Positions 21,001 to 30,183 are shown, counted from the stretch's first letter. The stretch is 64,000 nt of DNA from Leptothoe spongobia TAU-MAC 1115 (GCF_018739885.1 NZ_JADOES010000016.1:1-64000); one strand, 5' to 3'. The notes: a model not told the origin generated them from the letters alone. Numbers and translations are program-made.

Positions 21001-24000
21001 CGACAGTGACTGTTTTACTCGTATCATTGGGTGCAAAGCTTAGCTTTCCACTAGCCGATTTATAATCTTGATCGGCTTCAGTGGCAGTGCCATTTGTGGT
21101 GGCATACTCTACATCAACAGTATTGAATCGTTCAATAACATCCATGCCTGGAATGTTATGTAGAGTTTCGATAAAACCAATGCCAGTCCCTGAATCTGAG
21201 CCTTGAGCTGTGACAGTAAAGACCGCCTGTCTATTGCCACTATCTCCTTCTATGAGAATTACATCATCAACAGAGACATTACGAGGAGAGAAGAAATTCT
21301 GAATTGTCAGATCATCACTACGGTTAATTTCACCGTCTTCATTAATATCAATGATCAGGTCGTTATTTCTTCTGGCTAGTCCAGCAGTCCCCTGACTGGG
21401 ACCTGCTAGAACAAGCGTGGTATTTTCCAAGAGCAAAAGGTCATAACTCCCACCACGATCTCGAATAATGCTACCGTCAGCCTTATTCGCTTTTAACTGG
21501 TAAGTATCATTGCCAGTACCTGCCCGCAAATCATCAGCACCGTTGCCGCCAATCAGATTGTTATGCCCCTCTAAGCCATCCAGAATATTGTCCTGGCCAT
21601 TGCCTTCCAGGATGTCATTAAAGAGTGACCCTTGAATTTCTTCAATGTTGTCGTATTTATCGTCTTCGGCATAGCCTGTAGATTGTCCAGTTTTGCCGAC
21701 ATACACTTCTACGCCTTCTGGAGAATCCTCATAGCTGGCGATATCATAGCCATCGCCGCCATCCAGATCATCTGCTCCAGCTCCCCCTAGCAGAACATCA
21801 TTGCCATCTAAACCAAAGAACGTATTTTTCCCATCATCTCCTCTTAAGGTGTCATTATAGTGAGAGCCTTCATGTATTTCGATGGATATAAAGGTATCTC
21901 CTTGAGCATATCCGGTAGACTGACTGGGATCATTTAAGTCTAGAAAAATACCTTGAGGAGAATCTTCGTAGCTGGCAATATCCTCTTTCTCACCGCCATT
22001 AAGGATATCTCCACCTTGTCCACCTATAAGTACATCCTTTCCTTCTTCCCCTTCAAGTGTGTCGTCTCCGCTACCACCTTTAAGAATATCCTGCTCTTTA
22101 CCACCTCGGAGAGTATCTTGACCTTCCAGTCCAATTAGGAGGTTTTGTTTGCTATCACCGATTAATGTGTCGCCATAGATAGAACCTTCCAGGTTTTTAA
22201 TGGATTTATAAGTATCCCCTGCGGCATCTCCAGTATTGCTACCGGGAGCATCAAGACTAGCCCGGACCCCTTTCTCTGCTGTGATATAGCTGGCAATGTC
22301 CTCACCTCCACCATCACCATCCAAAGAATCAGCCCCCGGTCCCCCAATTAAAATATCGTCCTTGCCGCCACCTTTGAGAGTATCATTGCCAGCGCCTCCC
22401 TCTAATCTATCAACACCACCATTACCTTCTAGGGTATCGTTGCCACTTCCACCGATGAGTAAATCATCACCATTACCCCCTTTGAGGTCAGCTGCTACCA
22501 GGACATCCTCATCCAACTTTATAAAGTCGTCGCCACTATTTTTTTCAACAACAATTCTGTTGATATTGTTAAACTCTTGTCTGGCTCCATCGGCAAATAC
22601 TAAAAGAGTTTCCTTGTTTGCTGATCCTGATACATGCTCAACGGTAAAATCATCATCTTTATTATTCTTCGTTGCCAGTGTTAATACTTGATTACTGACT
22701 GTTCCTAAGTCAGTAATCAGTTCACCATTATTACTTTCTCGGCTGCCATCACATCCATGGTTAAAGTTCAGGATTTCTAAATCGGGGCTGTCGATACGTT
22801 GTGTATACGCAAATGGCTTCCTACCAATCTGAAAGTAAGCAAAGAGACGTGCTGACAAGTCTCCATGGACATCAAAAAGACAGAGAGGATTGGCAATTAA
22901 ATCCAAAAATTCATTAGCACGAATTTTGCCATCGCCTTCATCATTTGGATCATTCAGGTCAAAATCTACACTAGCGTAAACTCCACCGCCAGCTCCTGCC
23001 TCCAGAAGCCCTGCATTGAGTACTGCAGATGCTTCAATATCTCCTGTGAGACCTAATTCTGCGGTGTCATTGCCGGTACCATCCGGATTCTCGGTATCAC
23101 TCACATAGAACCCATTGAAAATGTCATCAATAGTTCCTCCCTCTGAGAACTGGCGTAATCCGTAGGTGTCATAGCCAAAGCCAGATAAAGAAACCTCAGC
23201 ACCAACACCGAATCCTAAGTTAATACCAAAGGGGCCAATGATTGGAAAGTATTGGTTATGACCCAAGTCGAAGTTAAATGTAGGTAGACCATAGGTAAAA
23301 AGATTAATATCTTGACCGAGTAAGAGATTAAAGGCCTGCAGTGGGTCAGTGAGTAAGGGGAATTTTAAGCCTTCTCCTGGAATTTTATTGATTTCAGCTA
23401 AAAATGATGATTCAGGACTATTTTCTGGTATTTGTGACTCATCAAATATCTCAGTGATATTTGGAATCACGTCACTGAGACTGACATCACTGAGATCAGA
23501 GTTAAGGTCTCGAATATCGAAGCCATCAAAATCAAAACCCCCTAAATCAAGGTTAAGAGTACTCCCCGTTGGAACACTATTGATAACCTCGATAAGTTGG
23601 TCTAAAGACTCGATAAATTCAATACTGCCTTCATCAAGAAGTTGCAGTTCCTCCGCAAGATCTAAGAGACTAAACTTAGTAAAGCCTAGATTAATGTCAT
23701 CAGTTAAAGCATTAAGGACAGGTTCAAGCGGCTCGGTGATAGTTTGAACTGTGTCTAAAACTGGACTAACAAAGTTATTAAAGAATGTTCCTAAATCTAA
23801 GGTGACATTGTCGAAGCCAACGGTAGGTGCAGCTCCTAGATCCTGCAAATTATTTGGGTCAATTTCACTATCAACATCCCAACCAAAGTTGAAATCCGTT
23901 GCAATGGAAGGAAAATTTGCATTTCCACCGAAGCTGGCATTTAGACCAAGGTTGATACCTGTGTCTAAATCCAACTTAGCATTTACAGTGCTTGACGATG

Positions 24001-27000
24001 CATTCAGAATTTCATCTAAAGTGAGTTTGTCAGCATCAGCGTCATCAGTTGCGGTTGGATCGATTACATTGACAACAAAACCGGCATCAAGTCCACTTCC
24101 TTTGTCGGTGACGTCTACTTGCAGAAAGCCTAACGTCCCAGTTGCTTCGAACTCAGGTGAAATGTCTAATGTAACTTCAATTTCATCCTCTGAACTGGTG
24201 TCAAAATAGAAGATATCATTTGAATTTATGCCGAAGCCCAATTCCCAATCAAGTATAAAGTTTCCCTGCAGAGTACCATCAACCTCTAACCCCAGCCCTG
24301 GAATACCAACATCCGCTGCCATGGGAGTATCTAGTAAATCGTAAGTTTTGCCTAATTGGAGGTCAAATTCCAAGTTCAGGTTGGCTAAGTCTTGCAGTTG
24401 CTCTATATCTGTGATGTTGATTTGTACATCGTCAATGTCAATGACCGAATTATTATCAATGTCTTTGAGGATATTAATTCCATCGGGACCGATAGCCTCA
24501 AAAATAGCCTGACGGATGGGACCTAACGGTTTGCCTAAAATTCCGTCCAGTTCATCAGCAAGCCTGTCACTGAGTTCAATAATAAAGTCTTCTATAGTTT
24601 CATCTAGATCTGAACTGCTAAGATCAAGCTCAGAAAAAGTGGAAGAGAGAGCATTTTTGACGCCAGCAAGGAAGTCTGCAGCGACTTGTTCCAGGTCTGG
24701 ATTAGTAAAATCAAGACTTAGGGCTTCATCCAGTAATGCTCCTAATAATTCTTCAATGTCACCATCCGTAATGGTTGAAACATCAATGATGTCTCCTAAT
24801 AAATCTGTGATTACATCTTGTACAGGTTGTAGGACTTCGGCAACGATGGCACTTAATTTTTCAAGTATTGCATCTTGGATTTCTGTGACAAACTCAAGTG
24901 GTACAGAACTTAGAGAAGCTATCTCACCCAATAAAGGCAAGGTGCTGCCACCAATATTCTCATCTATCCCAGACTGAAACTCAGATAGTTTTTCTATGCC
25001 ATCTTCTATGGATCTAAAGATATCTCCGATATTACCTAGGACTGAGCCCAATCCATTTTTGAGATTCTCTAATCCACTAATATTTTCATCTGCTGCTAAT
25101 GTTTTAACAAGGGAAGCATCATTATTGGTGACAGCTACTATTCCATTGCCAAAATTTTTGGCTCCACTAGCGCTAGATTCTGCTATTCCTTCCTCATCTG
25201 TGGAATCATCATCCTTAATAGTCATGATTCCGCTATTTAGCGTTTCTTTGGATATCAGTGCATTTTGGGGATCGAATAGTTGTATCTTAAATGTCTCATC
25301 ATTTTCTGGTTTGCCATCCCTTATAATCTCGATGGTCACCTCTTCCGATGTGGTGTCTCCATGCTCAAACGTGATAGTTTTTTGACTTGCTTCACTGACG
25401 CGCTTGTAGTCTCTTGTGCCAGTTAACCATGACACGAAATCACTTTTTGCTGCATCAATATCTTGCTCAGGGTTATCTTTAACTGTTCTATATTTAACGG
25501 TTACTTTATCATTATCGTCTGTAGGATTATCAACAGTAGGGCTTGTAAGAGAAAGGGTAAATGTTAAATTTGTTGTCTTCTTTTTTTCTCCATCTATAGT
25601 CTCTACATTGCCTTCTATTACTTCTACATCCTGAATAGATATTTCAGGTAAGTTGATGTCCCAGCCGAGATCCTTTAAAGTACCAAGTGTGACTGGATCA
25701 ATAGTACGGTGACCAGGTCCCCTAGCAATTTCGGGGATCACAAGTGCATTCTGATGAGCCTCTTTATCAAAGTGGGAAATACTACTATCGTCGTCCCAAG
25801 GATTTGGAGCATAAAGCTTAGGAGGACTGCTCTGATTATTAGCGATGGCATAAAGCTGTTCTGTGGAGTTATCGCCAAAAACGAGATTATTACTGACTAA
25901 ACTAGAGGCTCGATCGCCTTGAACATTGATCTCTTCGAGTTTTTGAGCTCTACCTGTGTCATATATGAAATGATCATAAACGGTTTGTCCCTCCGTATAG
26001 CTCCATGAGCCATCCTGCTTTGCCGAATCAAAAAATCCTAATCCATGTGCTAATTCATGTAAGGTAATACCAACGAGATCTTGCAAATGTGTTTGCGAAT
26101 GTGGAACCTCATCAACTCCAAACCAGATATTAGCACCAGTGAAATCAGCACTGGAGGAATTAATAGTAATCCTGATATCAGATGCGTCAGTAGTTAGACT
26201 GGTGTTTGAAAGATGCTGGGCTAATGCCCGAGGATAAAGGTGATTTTCTATTAAATTATTGGTACCCGTAATTTTAGAGGTGTCTATTAAGCTAGTGGGT
26301 GAAGCTGTTGCCAAGTTTGTGCTAACGTTTTGTTGAAAGTCTACAGCTACTTTGACTGGTTTGTTCGTATCAATATTCAGTAAACGAGACCAGTTATAAG
26401 CTGCCTCTTGAATGGGGAGTCTTGCAATTTCTGGTAATGAATCGTCGTAGTATAATTTTATTTTCTGATCTGGTGTATCAAGGATTGTAGGTGTAAACAG
26501 AGCAATAATGTCATCCCCTGATAGGCTGCCAACTGTTTCAATAAAACCATCTCCTTTTGTGTCATCGTAGTCATTAGCAAAAAAGTTGAGGATGTTTAGA
26601 TCATTATCTGTATCTATTTGACCATTTTGGTCGAGATCTACAATTAGAGTCTTGCGATCGCGTCCAAAGCCAATATGATTTGCAGATAAACGTTGTAGGC
26701 TGAAGTTATCTCCATTGATTGTGAGTTCATCAATACCCCCTGCATCCAATATCTTGGAACCGGCTGCGTCAGCCAATCTTGCAGTCCCGTCATGAGTTAG
26801 TTGCGTTGGACTAATTGTAAAATCTAAATCATATACATCAGCTTCAGTTCCCCCATAGTAATTAGTTCTGCTTTGCTCGATCGCAACTGCTTCCCCATCC
26901 AAATTAACGACAGTCCAATCATCCTCAGTTTTCAATTGTTGTAATTTATCATCAGCTAAATTCTCTCCTCGAACCAAAGCTGAAAAAATGGCTCCTTCGT

Positions 27001-27364
27001 CTCCGACACTATCGGTTTCATTTAAGTGCCAATCTAGATAGTGTCCTAACTCCTCTAAGAAGACATTTGCAACGGTCTCCACCGCATTAGCACTTAAAAA
27101 CTCTTCAGCCAGATACACGACTCCTGTAGAACCTGAGAACGCACCATTTGCTCCATTGATTTCAGCTGCCGAACGCAATTCAACATCTGGCCGACCGTCT
27201 CCATTGACCAAATCTTGAATTAAATTAATGGCAAGCTGTGGATCAAACGCTTCCCCAAATGCGAGAGTTAGTTTGCTGACTAAATCTGCTGCAGTCAGAA
27301 ACTGTTGAAGTTGTTCTGAAATATTTAACCACAGTGACTGGAGGCTTACACTTGAAGTTGTCAT
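15017..27364 (-). CDS. Giant 4115-residue RTX/Calx-beta/LamG protein with metalloprotease-like domain
   Basis: Visible domains in order: an N-terminal region with FLEELGHYLDWH (residues about 75-180); a metzincin-like segment with HELAHGLGFFD, in which His436, Glu437, His440 and the HExxHxxGxxD pattern are intact; one Calx-beta domain (about 575-720); a long region without repeats (about 720-1600); RTX GGxGxDxLxGG repeats (about 1620-1960); six Calx-beta domains (about 2020-2720); a LamG/concanavalin-like domain (about 2725-2935); an SdrD-B/Cna-B-like domain; two more Calx-beta domains; two SdrD-B-like domains; and a second LamG domain (about 3800-4005). The start is supported by AGGAG upstream of the ATG at 27364. 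There is no N-terminal signal peptide, which fits type I secretion through the RTX part. It is probably a surface or released adhesin with Ca2+-stabilised stalks and possible proteolytic activity. Substrate and role are unknown. Confidence 0.88.
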   Translation of the reverse strand: MTTSSVSLQSLWLNISEQLQQFLTAADLVSKLTLAFGEAFDPQLAINLIQDLVNGDGRPDVELRSAAEINGANGAFSGSTGVVYLAEEFLSANAVETVANVFLEELGHYLDWHLNETDSVGDEGAIFSALVRGENLADDKLQQLKTEDDWTVVNLDGEAVAIEQSRTNYYGGTEADVYDLDFTISPTQLTHDGTARLADAAGSKILDAGGIDELTINGDNFSLQRLSANHIGFGRDRKTLIVDLDQNGQIDTDNDLNILNFFANDYDDTKGDGFIETVGSLSGDDIIALFTPTILDTPDQKIKLYYDDSLPEIARLPIQEAAYNWSRLLNIDTNKPVKVAVDFQQNVSTNLATASPTSLIDTSKITGTNNLIENHLYPRALAQHLSNTSLTTDASDIRITINSSSADFTGANIWFGVDEVPHSQTHLQDLVGITLHELAHGLGFFDSAKQDGSWSYTEGQTVYDHFIYDTGRAQKLEEINVQGDRASSLVSNNLVFGDNSTEQLYAIANNQSSPPKLYAPNPWDDDSSISHFDKEAHQNALVIPEIARGPGHRTIDPVTLGTLKDLGWDINLPEISIQDVEVIEGNVETIDGEKKKTTNLTFTLSLTSPTVDNPTDDNDKVTVKYRTVKDNPEQDIDAAKSDFVSWLTGTRDYKRVSEASQKTITFEHGDTTSEEVTIEIIRDGKPENDETFKIQLFDPQNALISKETLNSGIMTIKDDDSTDEEGIAESSASGAKNFGNGIVAVTNNDASLVKTLAADENISGLENLKNGLGSVLGNIGDIFRSIEDGIEKLSEFQSGIDENIGGSTLPLLGEIASLSSVPLEFVTEIQDAILEKLSAIVAEVLQPVQDVITDLLGDIIDVSTITDGDIEELLGALLDEALSLDFTNPDLEQVAADFLAGVKNALSSTFSELDLSSSDLDETIEDFIIELSDRLADELDGILGKPLGPIRQAIFEAIGPDGINILKDIDNNSVIDIDDVQINITDIEQLQDLANLNLEFDLQLGKTYDLLDTPMAADVGIPGLGLEVDGTLQGNFILDWELGFGINSNDIFYFDTSSEDEIEVTLDISPEFEATGTLGFLQVDVTDKGSGLDAGFVVNVIDPTATDDADADKLTLDEILNASSSTVNAKLDLDTGINLGLNASFGGNANFPSIATDFNFGWDVDSEIDPNNLQDLGAAPTVGFDNVTLDLGTFFNNFVSPVLDTVQTITEPLEPVLNALTDDINLGFTKFSLLDLAEELQLLDEGSIEFIESLDQLIEVINSVPTGSTLNLDLGGFDFDGFDIRDLNSDLSDVSLSDVIPNITEIFDESQIPENSPESSFLAEINKIPGEGLKFPLLTDPLQAFNLLLGQDINLFTYGLPTFNFDLGHNQYFPIIGPFGINLGFGVGAEVSLSGFGYDTYGLRQFSEGGTIDDIFNGFYVSDTENPDGTGNDTAELGLTGDIEASAVLNAGLLEAGAGGGVYASVDFDLNDPNDEGDGKIRANEFLDLIANPLCLFDVHGDLSARLFAYFQIGRKPFAYTQRIDSPDLEILNFNHGCDGSRESNNGELITDLGTVSNQVLTLATKNNKDDDFTVEHVSGSANKETLLVFADGARQEFNNINRIVVEKNSGDDFIKLDEDVLVAADLKGGNGDDLLIGGSGNDTLEGNGGVDRLEGGAGNDTLKGGGKDDILIGGPGADSLDGDGGGEDIASYITAEKGVRASLDAPGSNTGDAAGDTYKSIKNLEGSIYGDTLIGDSKQNLLIGLEGQDTLRGGKEQDILKGGSGDDTLEGEEGKDVLIGGQGGDILNGGEKEDIASYEDSPQGIFLDLNDPSQSTGYAQGDTFISIEIHEGSHYNDTLRGDDGKNTFFGLDGNDVLLGGAGADDLDGGDGYDIASYEDSPEGVEVYVGKTGQSTGYAEDDKYDNIEEIQGSLFNDILEGNGQDNILDGLEGHNNLIGGNGADDLRAGTGNDTYQLKANKADGSIIRDRGGSYDLLLLENTTLVLAGPSQGTAGLARRNNDLIIDINEDGEINRSDDLTIQNFFSPRNVSVDDVILIEGDSGNRQAVFTVTAQGSDSGTGIGFIETLHNIPGMDVIERFNTVDVEYATTNGTATEADQDYKSASGKLSFAPNDTSKTVTVDIIGDIREEADEYFNLTLSSDGTNIIDGSGQATIENDDTSISIDNQLVTEGDTGTVTANLTVSLSQASQETVTVDYGTQSQGASGNTDYTPASGTLTFNPGETEKEISIEIINDTENELDETLAVELSGANNSDLADTQATITIIDNDVPQITIDDFTVLEGDNGITTGTFTVTLSASTPALVSVEYSTFNDTAIAGLDYTPKSGTLTFQPGQTSKTIAVDILGDKRIEDHEKFTLELNNSINATIVDGRGVGTIRNDDQLEISSNGIIINEGDSGTTEATFTVRLSDIYDETVTVEYETEDGSALSDSDYTPASGTLSFAPGETEQTITVDVTGDEDPEPDETFSVNLNNASDGVITTAQTTGTIRNDDFPSITITDVSLEEGDNGVTLAELTVSLSESANEEVTVDYATEAGTATANKDYGTTQGTIVFAVGETEKTITVPVNGDTSVETDETFFVNLSNPRHGELVDDRAEVTIKNDDTVSISIGDNTVTENREDVARLDVTLSDPVSSIVTVDFKTVDNSAKEGSDYLTTTGTITFQPGETSQTIDNIFMLGDDIPEPTETFGVELFNPSNNAIIADNRGVVTIEDDDNDIPVAWWRLDETSGDNAEDSIGTNDGTLIPAPPNGPTWVNGQVNGGLAFDGSDDFVDIADDDVLDIGAKDFSISLWVRIQPDSEGTILDKRVATSGPLQGYVLTHNNGQLGFQMADGTNVVNYQSNGAIVDLDWHQITVTIGRDNPRGGLFYIDGVEDGGFDPTSTQGSLGNPSDLLFGRNSDNPVLNYFEGALDEVKLFAGSLTPSEVQELYNNDKNGVSDQPTPPSTGEGVNISDQVTTSNREVSILANDELPSLANRTLSIANQADSTIAAASRSHSDKTTEANIPPAIASLTTSEVAIAEGDTPSGELRGQIWYDQNNNSAQDSSEAGLTGWTLFLDANQNAQFDPNEAFTVTDDDGNYAFTNLAAGTYTVAQVRHDGWLQTYPLTDINGDFESGTFADWQTTGNASVEPTDANSPAELGDFQAEINTDSGSVLTSDLEAFLGLSSGSLDDLSSSLPDSELYRTNVTEGSAIAKTITVEAGDQLTFDWNQKTEDYLPFRDLTFFSISTNTTNILASVQSPLEVILENGPQETGFGTFSHTFTNDGTYTIGVGVVDVGDHIVDSALVVDNFTLTSKDYIVDLNEGESIDNLDFGNYLPGLPTTIQFSAASYRVTGENSDAEITLTRSGDVSTAANVTVQLNDATARGGSDFDATAQIIEFAPGETNKTVTIPILEDALAENDETFLLSLTNVNDADIGAQRTATVTIIDTDTVVNFSQPTYQISEDGTAIGTEITVLRTGDLSTSSEVELFFEEGTATGGSPFIEFGEDKNGETTLELMFPDGVDFDQSKLETASGEFINTRTVSFAPGEDSKTVTFPIHDDDIREGSEFFNVYLLNTDADPLTGFQKGTEIEIIDNEGAEITGGVWNDENGNGNWNIGEVGLPNWTVYIDANDNKQLDSGEISTITESDGSYSFTNLNKGTYTIAELLPDGWSQTHPGQQSNFSHTVSINSGDQVTQLNFGNITNTLGEIHGHKWNDRDLDGIWDDNEESLPGWLIYLDSNNNSSLDPGEFTTVTNADGAYAFTNLEPGTYSVGEVMQPNWQQSYPIQTTPGTIPGSHSVSVASGERVTQVDFGNYNVDTVPVAWWRLDETSGLIVNDSISNNHGLRLPVGPNWEDGVVNGGIRFDNSNNPTNVPDLVTVLDDNALDFGTEDFSISAWIRVQNNDESGLILTKWDNVSSGPGQGYSLLYNNGALSLQIADAKQVTSYTSNNDVLDQLWHQITLTIDRDHANGGILYVDGEQYGRFDPTGVQGSLSNTKNLFFGPAIVSALELDEIKLFKSALAADDVAYLYNNDIGSEIPSDPITGIDVVNPTTVGDNLLSVNGNGLTNRVTDVESVSLTQPGNLLANSLTSPIDFESVWELGSLEANHRIDGNLVYTEADYLPLSAGEILGPKSSL

Positions 27365-27470
27365 GATTCAACTCCTGTTGATTGTTTTCAAACTGCTTTA
27401 ACTGAATCTTGCGCAGACCTCCGTAGCCTCCGATGGAGCCTATCGTTAAAAGGACAAAACAAGTCAGGAT

Positions 27471-28919
27471 TTACCAGGGACTACTGATCATGGTGAACCC
27501 GGCCCAATAAAAGGGATGGGAAAGATTCTCATGACCGTCTAAATCCATCGGTAGTGATACTTCACCCCGTGATAATTTGAGCCGATTTGCTGCTAAATGA
27601 ACATCTCCCCGCAGCATTTTGAGTTGAGCCTGTTGCAGAGCTTCTGCCTTGGTGGGCATTGCAGTAAGCCCCTGGTAAAACTCACTCATTAGGGCCATGG
27701 TGCCCACATCACTGACATCCCAAAGGCTGGCAACGGCGGATTTGGCTCCAGACTGGAGGGCAACGCCTGCAAAGCCTAGTTCTGCCTCAGGGTCACCGAT
27801 GGCTGTTTCGCAAGCACTCAGAACCAACAATTCAGGAGAGTCTTGCCACTTGAGTCCACGGAGTTGATCCAGACTTAGTTTGGTGTCCCAGAGCTGTACA
27901 TAGGAATTATTGGGTTGACCAGGTTTAAAGGCAGCATGGGTGGCTAAATGAACAATATCAAACCCACGATTTGCCAATAGGGTATTGACGTTGTCTAGGG
28001 TAAAGCCTTGATTGAGGAGTGAGCGGCCTTCCCAGGGAGCTTGGGTTGTACGAGCTGATCTCAGCTCCCATAGTACATTGGCCAATTCCATGGGTACAGC
28101 CGGTAATGGTGTCTGGTGCTCAAATTCAGAACTTCCCATTGCCAAAACTTGGCCCTGTTGGAGGCTGTCATAATCAGTTTTAATCAGATTAAAGGCTGGA
28201 ATCTGGGTCAGGCTGTATTTCTCGATTAAGAACTGATTGCCATCGTGGAGGGCTGACATTGATAGACCTCTGATGCCGTCTCCCAGGCATACCAGCAGCA
28301 TATCCACCCCAGCTGTTTCTAAAAATTCTGCTTCGAATGGTGCTAAGAGCCACTGGTGTAGCTGTTGTGCGCTGCGTAGGTAAGTGTGATTGTTGGCATG
28401 GCTAATGTTTTTTTGAAAGGTTCGAATTGTTTTTAGTAGGACAGCATTGGGTACATCGTAAAGATCTCGGACAATAGGTTCACCATCAGGAGTGATCAAC
28501 ACTAGGTGTAAATGATCGCCCCTGGGAATTGCCCATAGAACGGCTGGTGTGGTGCCAGTTTCTTGGCCAATGCGGGATAAGGTGTTGGCAATGTCCTCTG
28601 GTGTCTGGGTAACGTCAGCTAAGTTTTGCTCGAAATAAGTTTCAAATTCTGTTTCTAGACTACGCTCCATACCCAGAATTTTTTCACTCAGGGTGGGCAT
28701 TTGAGCTAAGGCCGGTATGCCTTGGCCGCTTGCTAATATCGCTGCCAAGCTTCCTAATAGACTGTAGCCTACTTGGGTGAAGTAACGAGGTGCAATGCGA
28801 TGCTCCTCTGGAGCGGCTTCGCCAACGTGCAAGCGCTGACTTGTCACTTCGCACAAAGTTTCCAGAGATCCATGCTGAAGGTGATTAAAAGCATGCTTTA
28901 GCCAGACCGTCATTTTCAT
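27471..28919 (-). CDS. CHAT domain protein, TPR-less
   Basis: This is a 482-residue protein. The N-terminal 70 residues include a hydrophobic stretch (VGYSLLGSLAAILASGQGIPALAQ) that looks like an internal signal or membrane segment. A linker follows, and the CHAT domain covers about residues 140-480. The catalytic pair is intact: His328 in HLATHAAF and Cys370 in LSACETAIGD, followed by GFAGVALQSGAKSAVASLWDVSD. I chose the ATG at 28919 because AGGTG lies 7 nt upstream; a GTG at 28928 and an ATG at 28913 are alternatives. The gene lies just upstream of the giant RTX protein gene (about 106 nt gap, same strand), so that protein may be its substrate or partner (inference). Copy 2 of the repeated TGTCGTTACAG motif sits about 50 nt upstream. 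Confidence 0.83.
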   Translation of the reverse strand: MKMTVWLKHAFNHLQHGSLETLCEVTSQRLHVGEAAPEEHRIAPRYFTQVGYSLLGSLAAILASGQGIPALAQMPTLSEKILGMERSLETEFETYFEQNLADVTQTPEDIANTLSRIGQETGTTPAVLWAIPRGDHLHLVLITPDGEPIVRDLYDVPNAVLLKTIRTFQKNISHANNHTYLRSAQQLHQWLLAPFEAEFLETAGVDMLLVCLGDGIRGLSMSALHDGNQFLIEKYSLTQIPAFNLIKTDYDSLQQGQVLAMGSSEFEHQTPLPAVPMELANVLWELRSARTTQAPWEGRSLLNQGFTLDNVNTLLANRGFDIVHLATHAAFKPGQPNNSYVQLWDTKLSLDQLRGLKWQDSPELLVLSACETAIGDPEAELGFAGVALQSGAKSAVASLWDVSDVGTMALMSEFYQGLTAMPTKAEALQQAQLKMLRGDVHLAANRLKLSRGEVSLPMDLDGHENLSHPFYWAGFTMISSPW

Positions 28920-28964
28920 CAGTAGCACCTACATTGCTCTGATAAAAACGTTAGGTGCCAGCCC

Positions 28965-29987
28965 CTAATTTGTCGTTACAGAAAATGTCGGGAAAAAACC
29001 ATACCTGACATTTCCAGACTTTAGCCACAAGTCCGTAATCACAGGAAAATGATCTGATCCAGTTTCAGCGCCAGTGCGGCTATTGACCACGGTGACCTCC
29101 GGACTGACTAAACAGTGATCGATGGGAATCTGCAAAGGCTTGATCATGCTCTGAACTACATTGGGTAGACCGTAGTAGCTAGCAACCGCTGGCCAGGTGG
29201 GGCGAATGCCAAATCCTTGACGGGTGTTCTTCAGACCGGTTTTATGAATTAGCGCTTGATAGTAAGGGGACCACATGGTGATATTGAGATCCCCGAGAAA
29301 GATAACTGACCCTGTCTGAGTTTTAATGTAGTCCCCCGCATCAGCCAATAATGTATTGCGAGACTGAAACATTCTGTGTTCCATGGGAGGCAGCGGATGG
29401 GCTGCTACTAGAGAGAGGGATTGGCCATTGATGTTTAGATGGGCGACCAGAGACTTCCGAGTATTTAGACCAAACTGTTGCAGATGTACGTCGGTAAGGG
29501 GATATTTGCTGTATAGCATGAGGCCAGAGTCGGCAGCAATGTTTGTGCTGTACGGCATTGTCTTTCCCAGGGAGGCTAACTGCTGTTCCATGGCGTAACC
29601 CACTTCTATAAATAGAGCCAGGTCAGGTTGTTCCACGTCCATGAGAGCTAGGGCCTTAGTCGCATCCTTATTGCTAAAGTTTAGGTTAGCGACTAAGACA
29701 CGATAGTTGGCCTGAGTACCTATGTGGGACGGGACATACCAGGGAAGAACCTGCGCCGATAGAACGGCACTACAAACAAGAATTGCTAATGAGATCCGAA
29801 AATGTCTTAGGAGTAAAGTGAGTCCTGCAAGTATGAGGGTGGCAACGAAGTATTGCACCTGGAAGTGAGAGAGAATCTCTAAGTATAGCGACCAGCCAAA
29901 ACGGTTTGTGAGCAGAGCTAGACTAGTGATGGCCACAACAAGGACTAGGCAAGTATATGCAAAAATATGTGAGAATCGTTTCATCAT
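28965..29987 (-). CDS. Membrane-anchored endonuclease/exonuclease/phosphatase family protein
   Basis: This is a 340-residue protein. Two or three hydrophobic helices lie in the first 90 residues, followed by an EEP-fold catalytic domain (about 95-325). Motifs in order are VLVANLNF, PDLALFIEVG, GLMLYSKYPL, LGDLNITMWSP (metal-site Asp/Asn), RPTWPA, IDHCLVS and GSDHFPV (catalytic Asp-His). The layout matches YafD-like predicted phosphodiesterases or nucleases. The fold faces the periplasm if the N-terminus is inserted as predicted. The last residues (FSVTTN and stop) are encoded by the TGTCGTTACAG motif itself, which suggests that the original 3' end was replaced or that the regulatory site overlaps the coding end. 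The substrate is unknown. Confidence 0.82.
   Translation of the reverse strand: MMKRFSHIFAYTCLVLVVAITSLALLTNRFGWSLYLEILSHFQVQYFVATLILAGLTLLLRHFRISLAILVCSAVLSAQVLPWYVPSHIGTQANYRVLVANLNFSNKDATKALALMDVEQPDLALFIEVGYAMEQQLASLGKTMPYSTNIAADSGLMLYSKYPLTDVHLQQFGLNTRKSLVAHLNINGQSLSLVAAHPLPPMEHRMFQSRNTLLADAGDYIKTQTGSVIFLGDLNITMWSPYYQALIHKTGLKNTRQGFGIRPTWPAVASYYGLPNVVQSMIKPLQIPIDHCLVSPEVTVVNSRTGAETGSDHFPVITDLWLKSGNVRYGFFPTFSVTTN
28971..28989 (-). promoter_or_regulatory. TGTCGTTACAG motif, copy 2
   Basis: The plus strand reads TGTCGTTACAGAAAATGTC, the consensus form, with TGTC boxes 15 nt apart. It overlaps the last codons of the EEP gene and lies about 50 nt upstream of the CHAT gene start. Confidence 0.55.
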
Positions 29988-30135
29988 TTCAAGAATTGCA
30001 TAAAGATGCGTTTGTATGGAGCCACAGCAAGGTTTGCTAAGAGTCTGATTGGTCTTGGCTACACCCTGTATCTAAGAATTCCAGAGTAGTGGCCAGAGCT
30101 TTTTCTAACCTTGAAAGTAAGTCTGTTTTGTCAAG

Positions 30136-30183
30136 TTATGACCAGTTTCCTACCAGTACGTAGGGTGCCCAGTAAAGGGGGCC
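30136..30183 (-). pseudogene. Relic of a CHAT gene 3' end (tandem duplicate)
   Basis: This 48-nt segment repeats the last 15 codons and stop of the adjacent CHAT gene (30186-30233) with a few substitutions. On the minus strand it reads GPLYWAPYVLVGNWS then stop. It is either a remnant of a second CHAT gene or a short tandem duplication. Confidence 0.65.
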
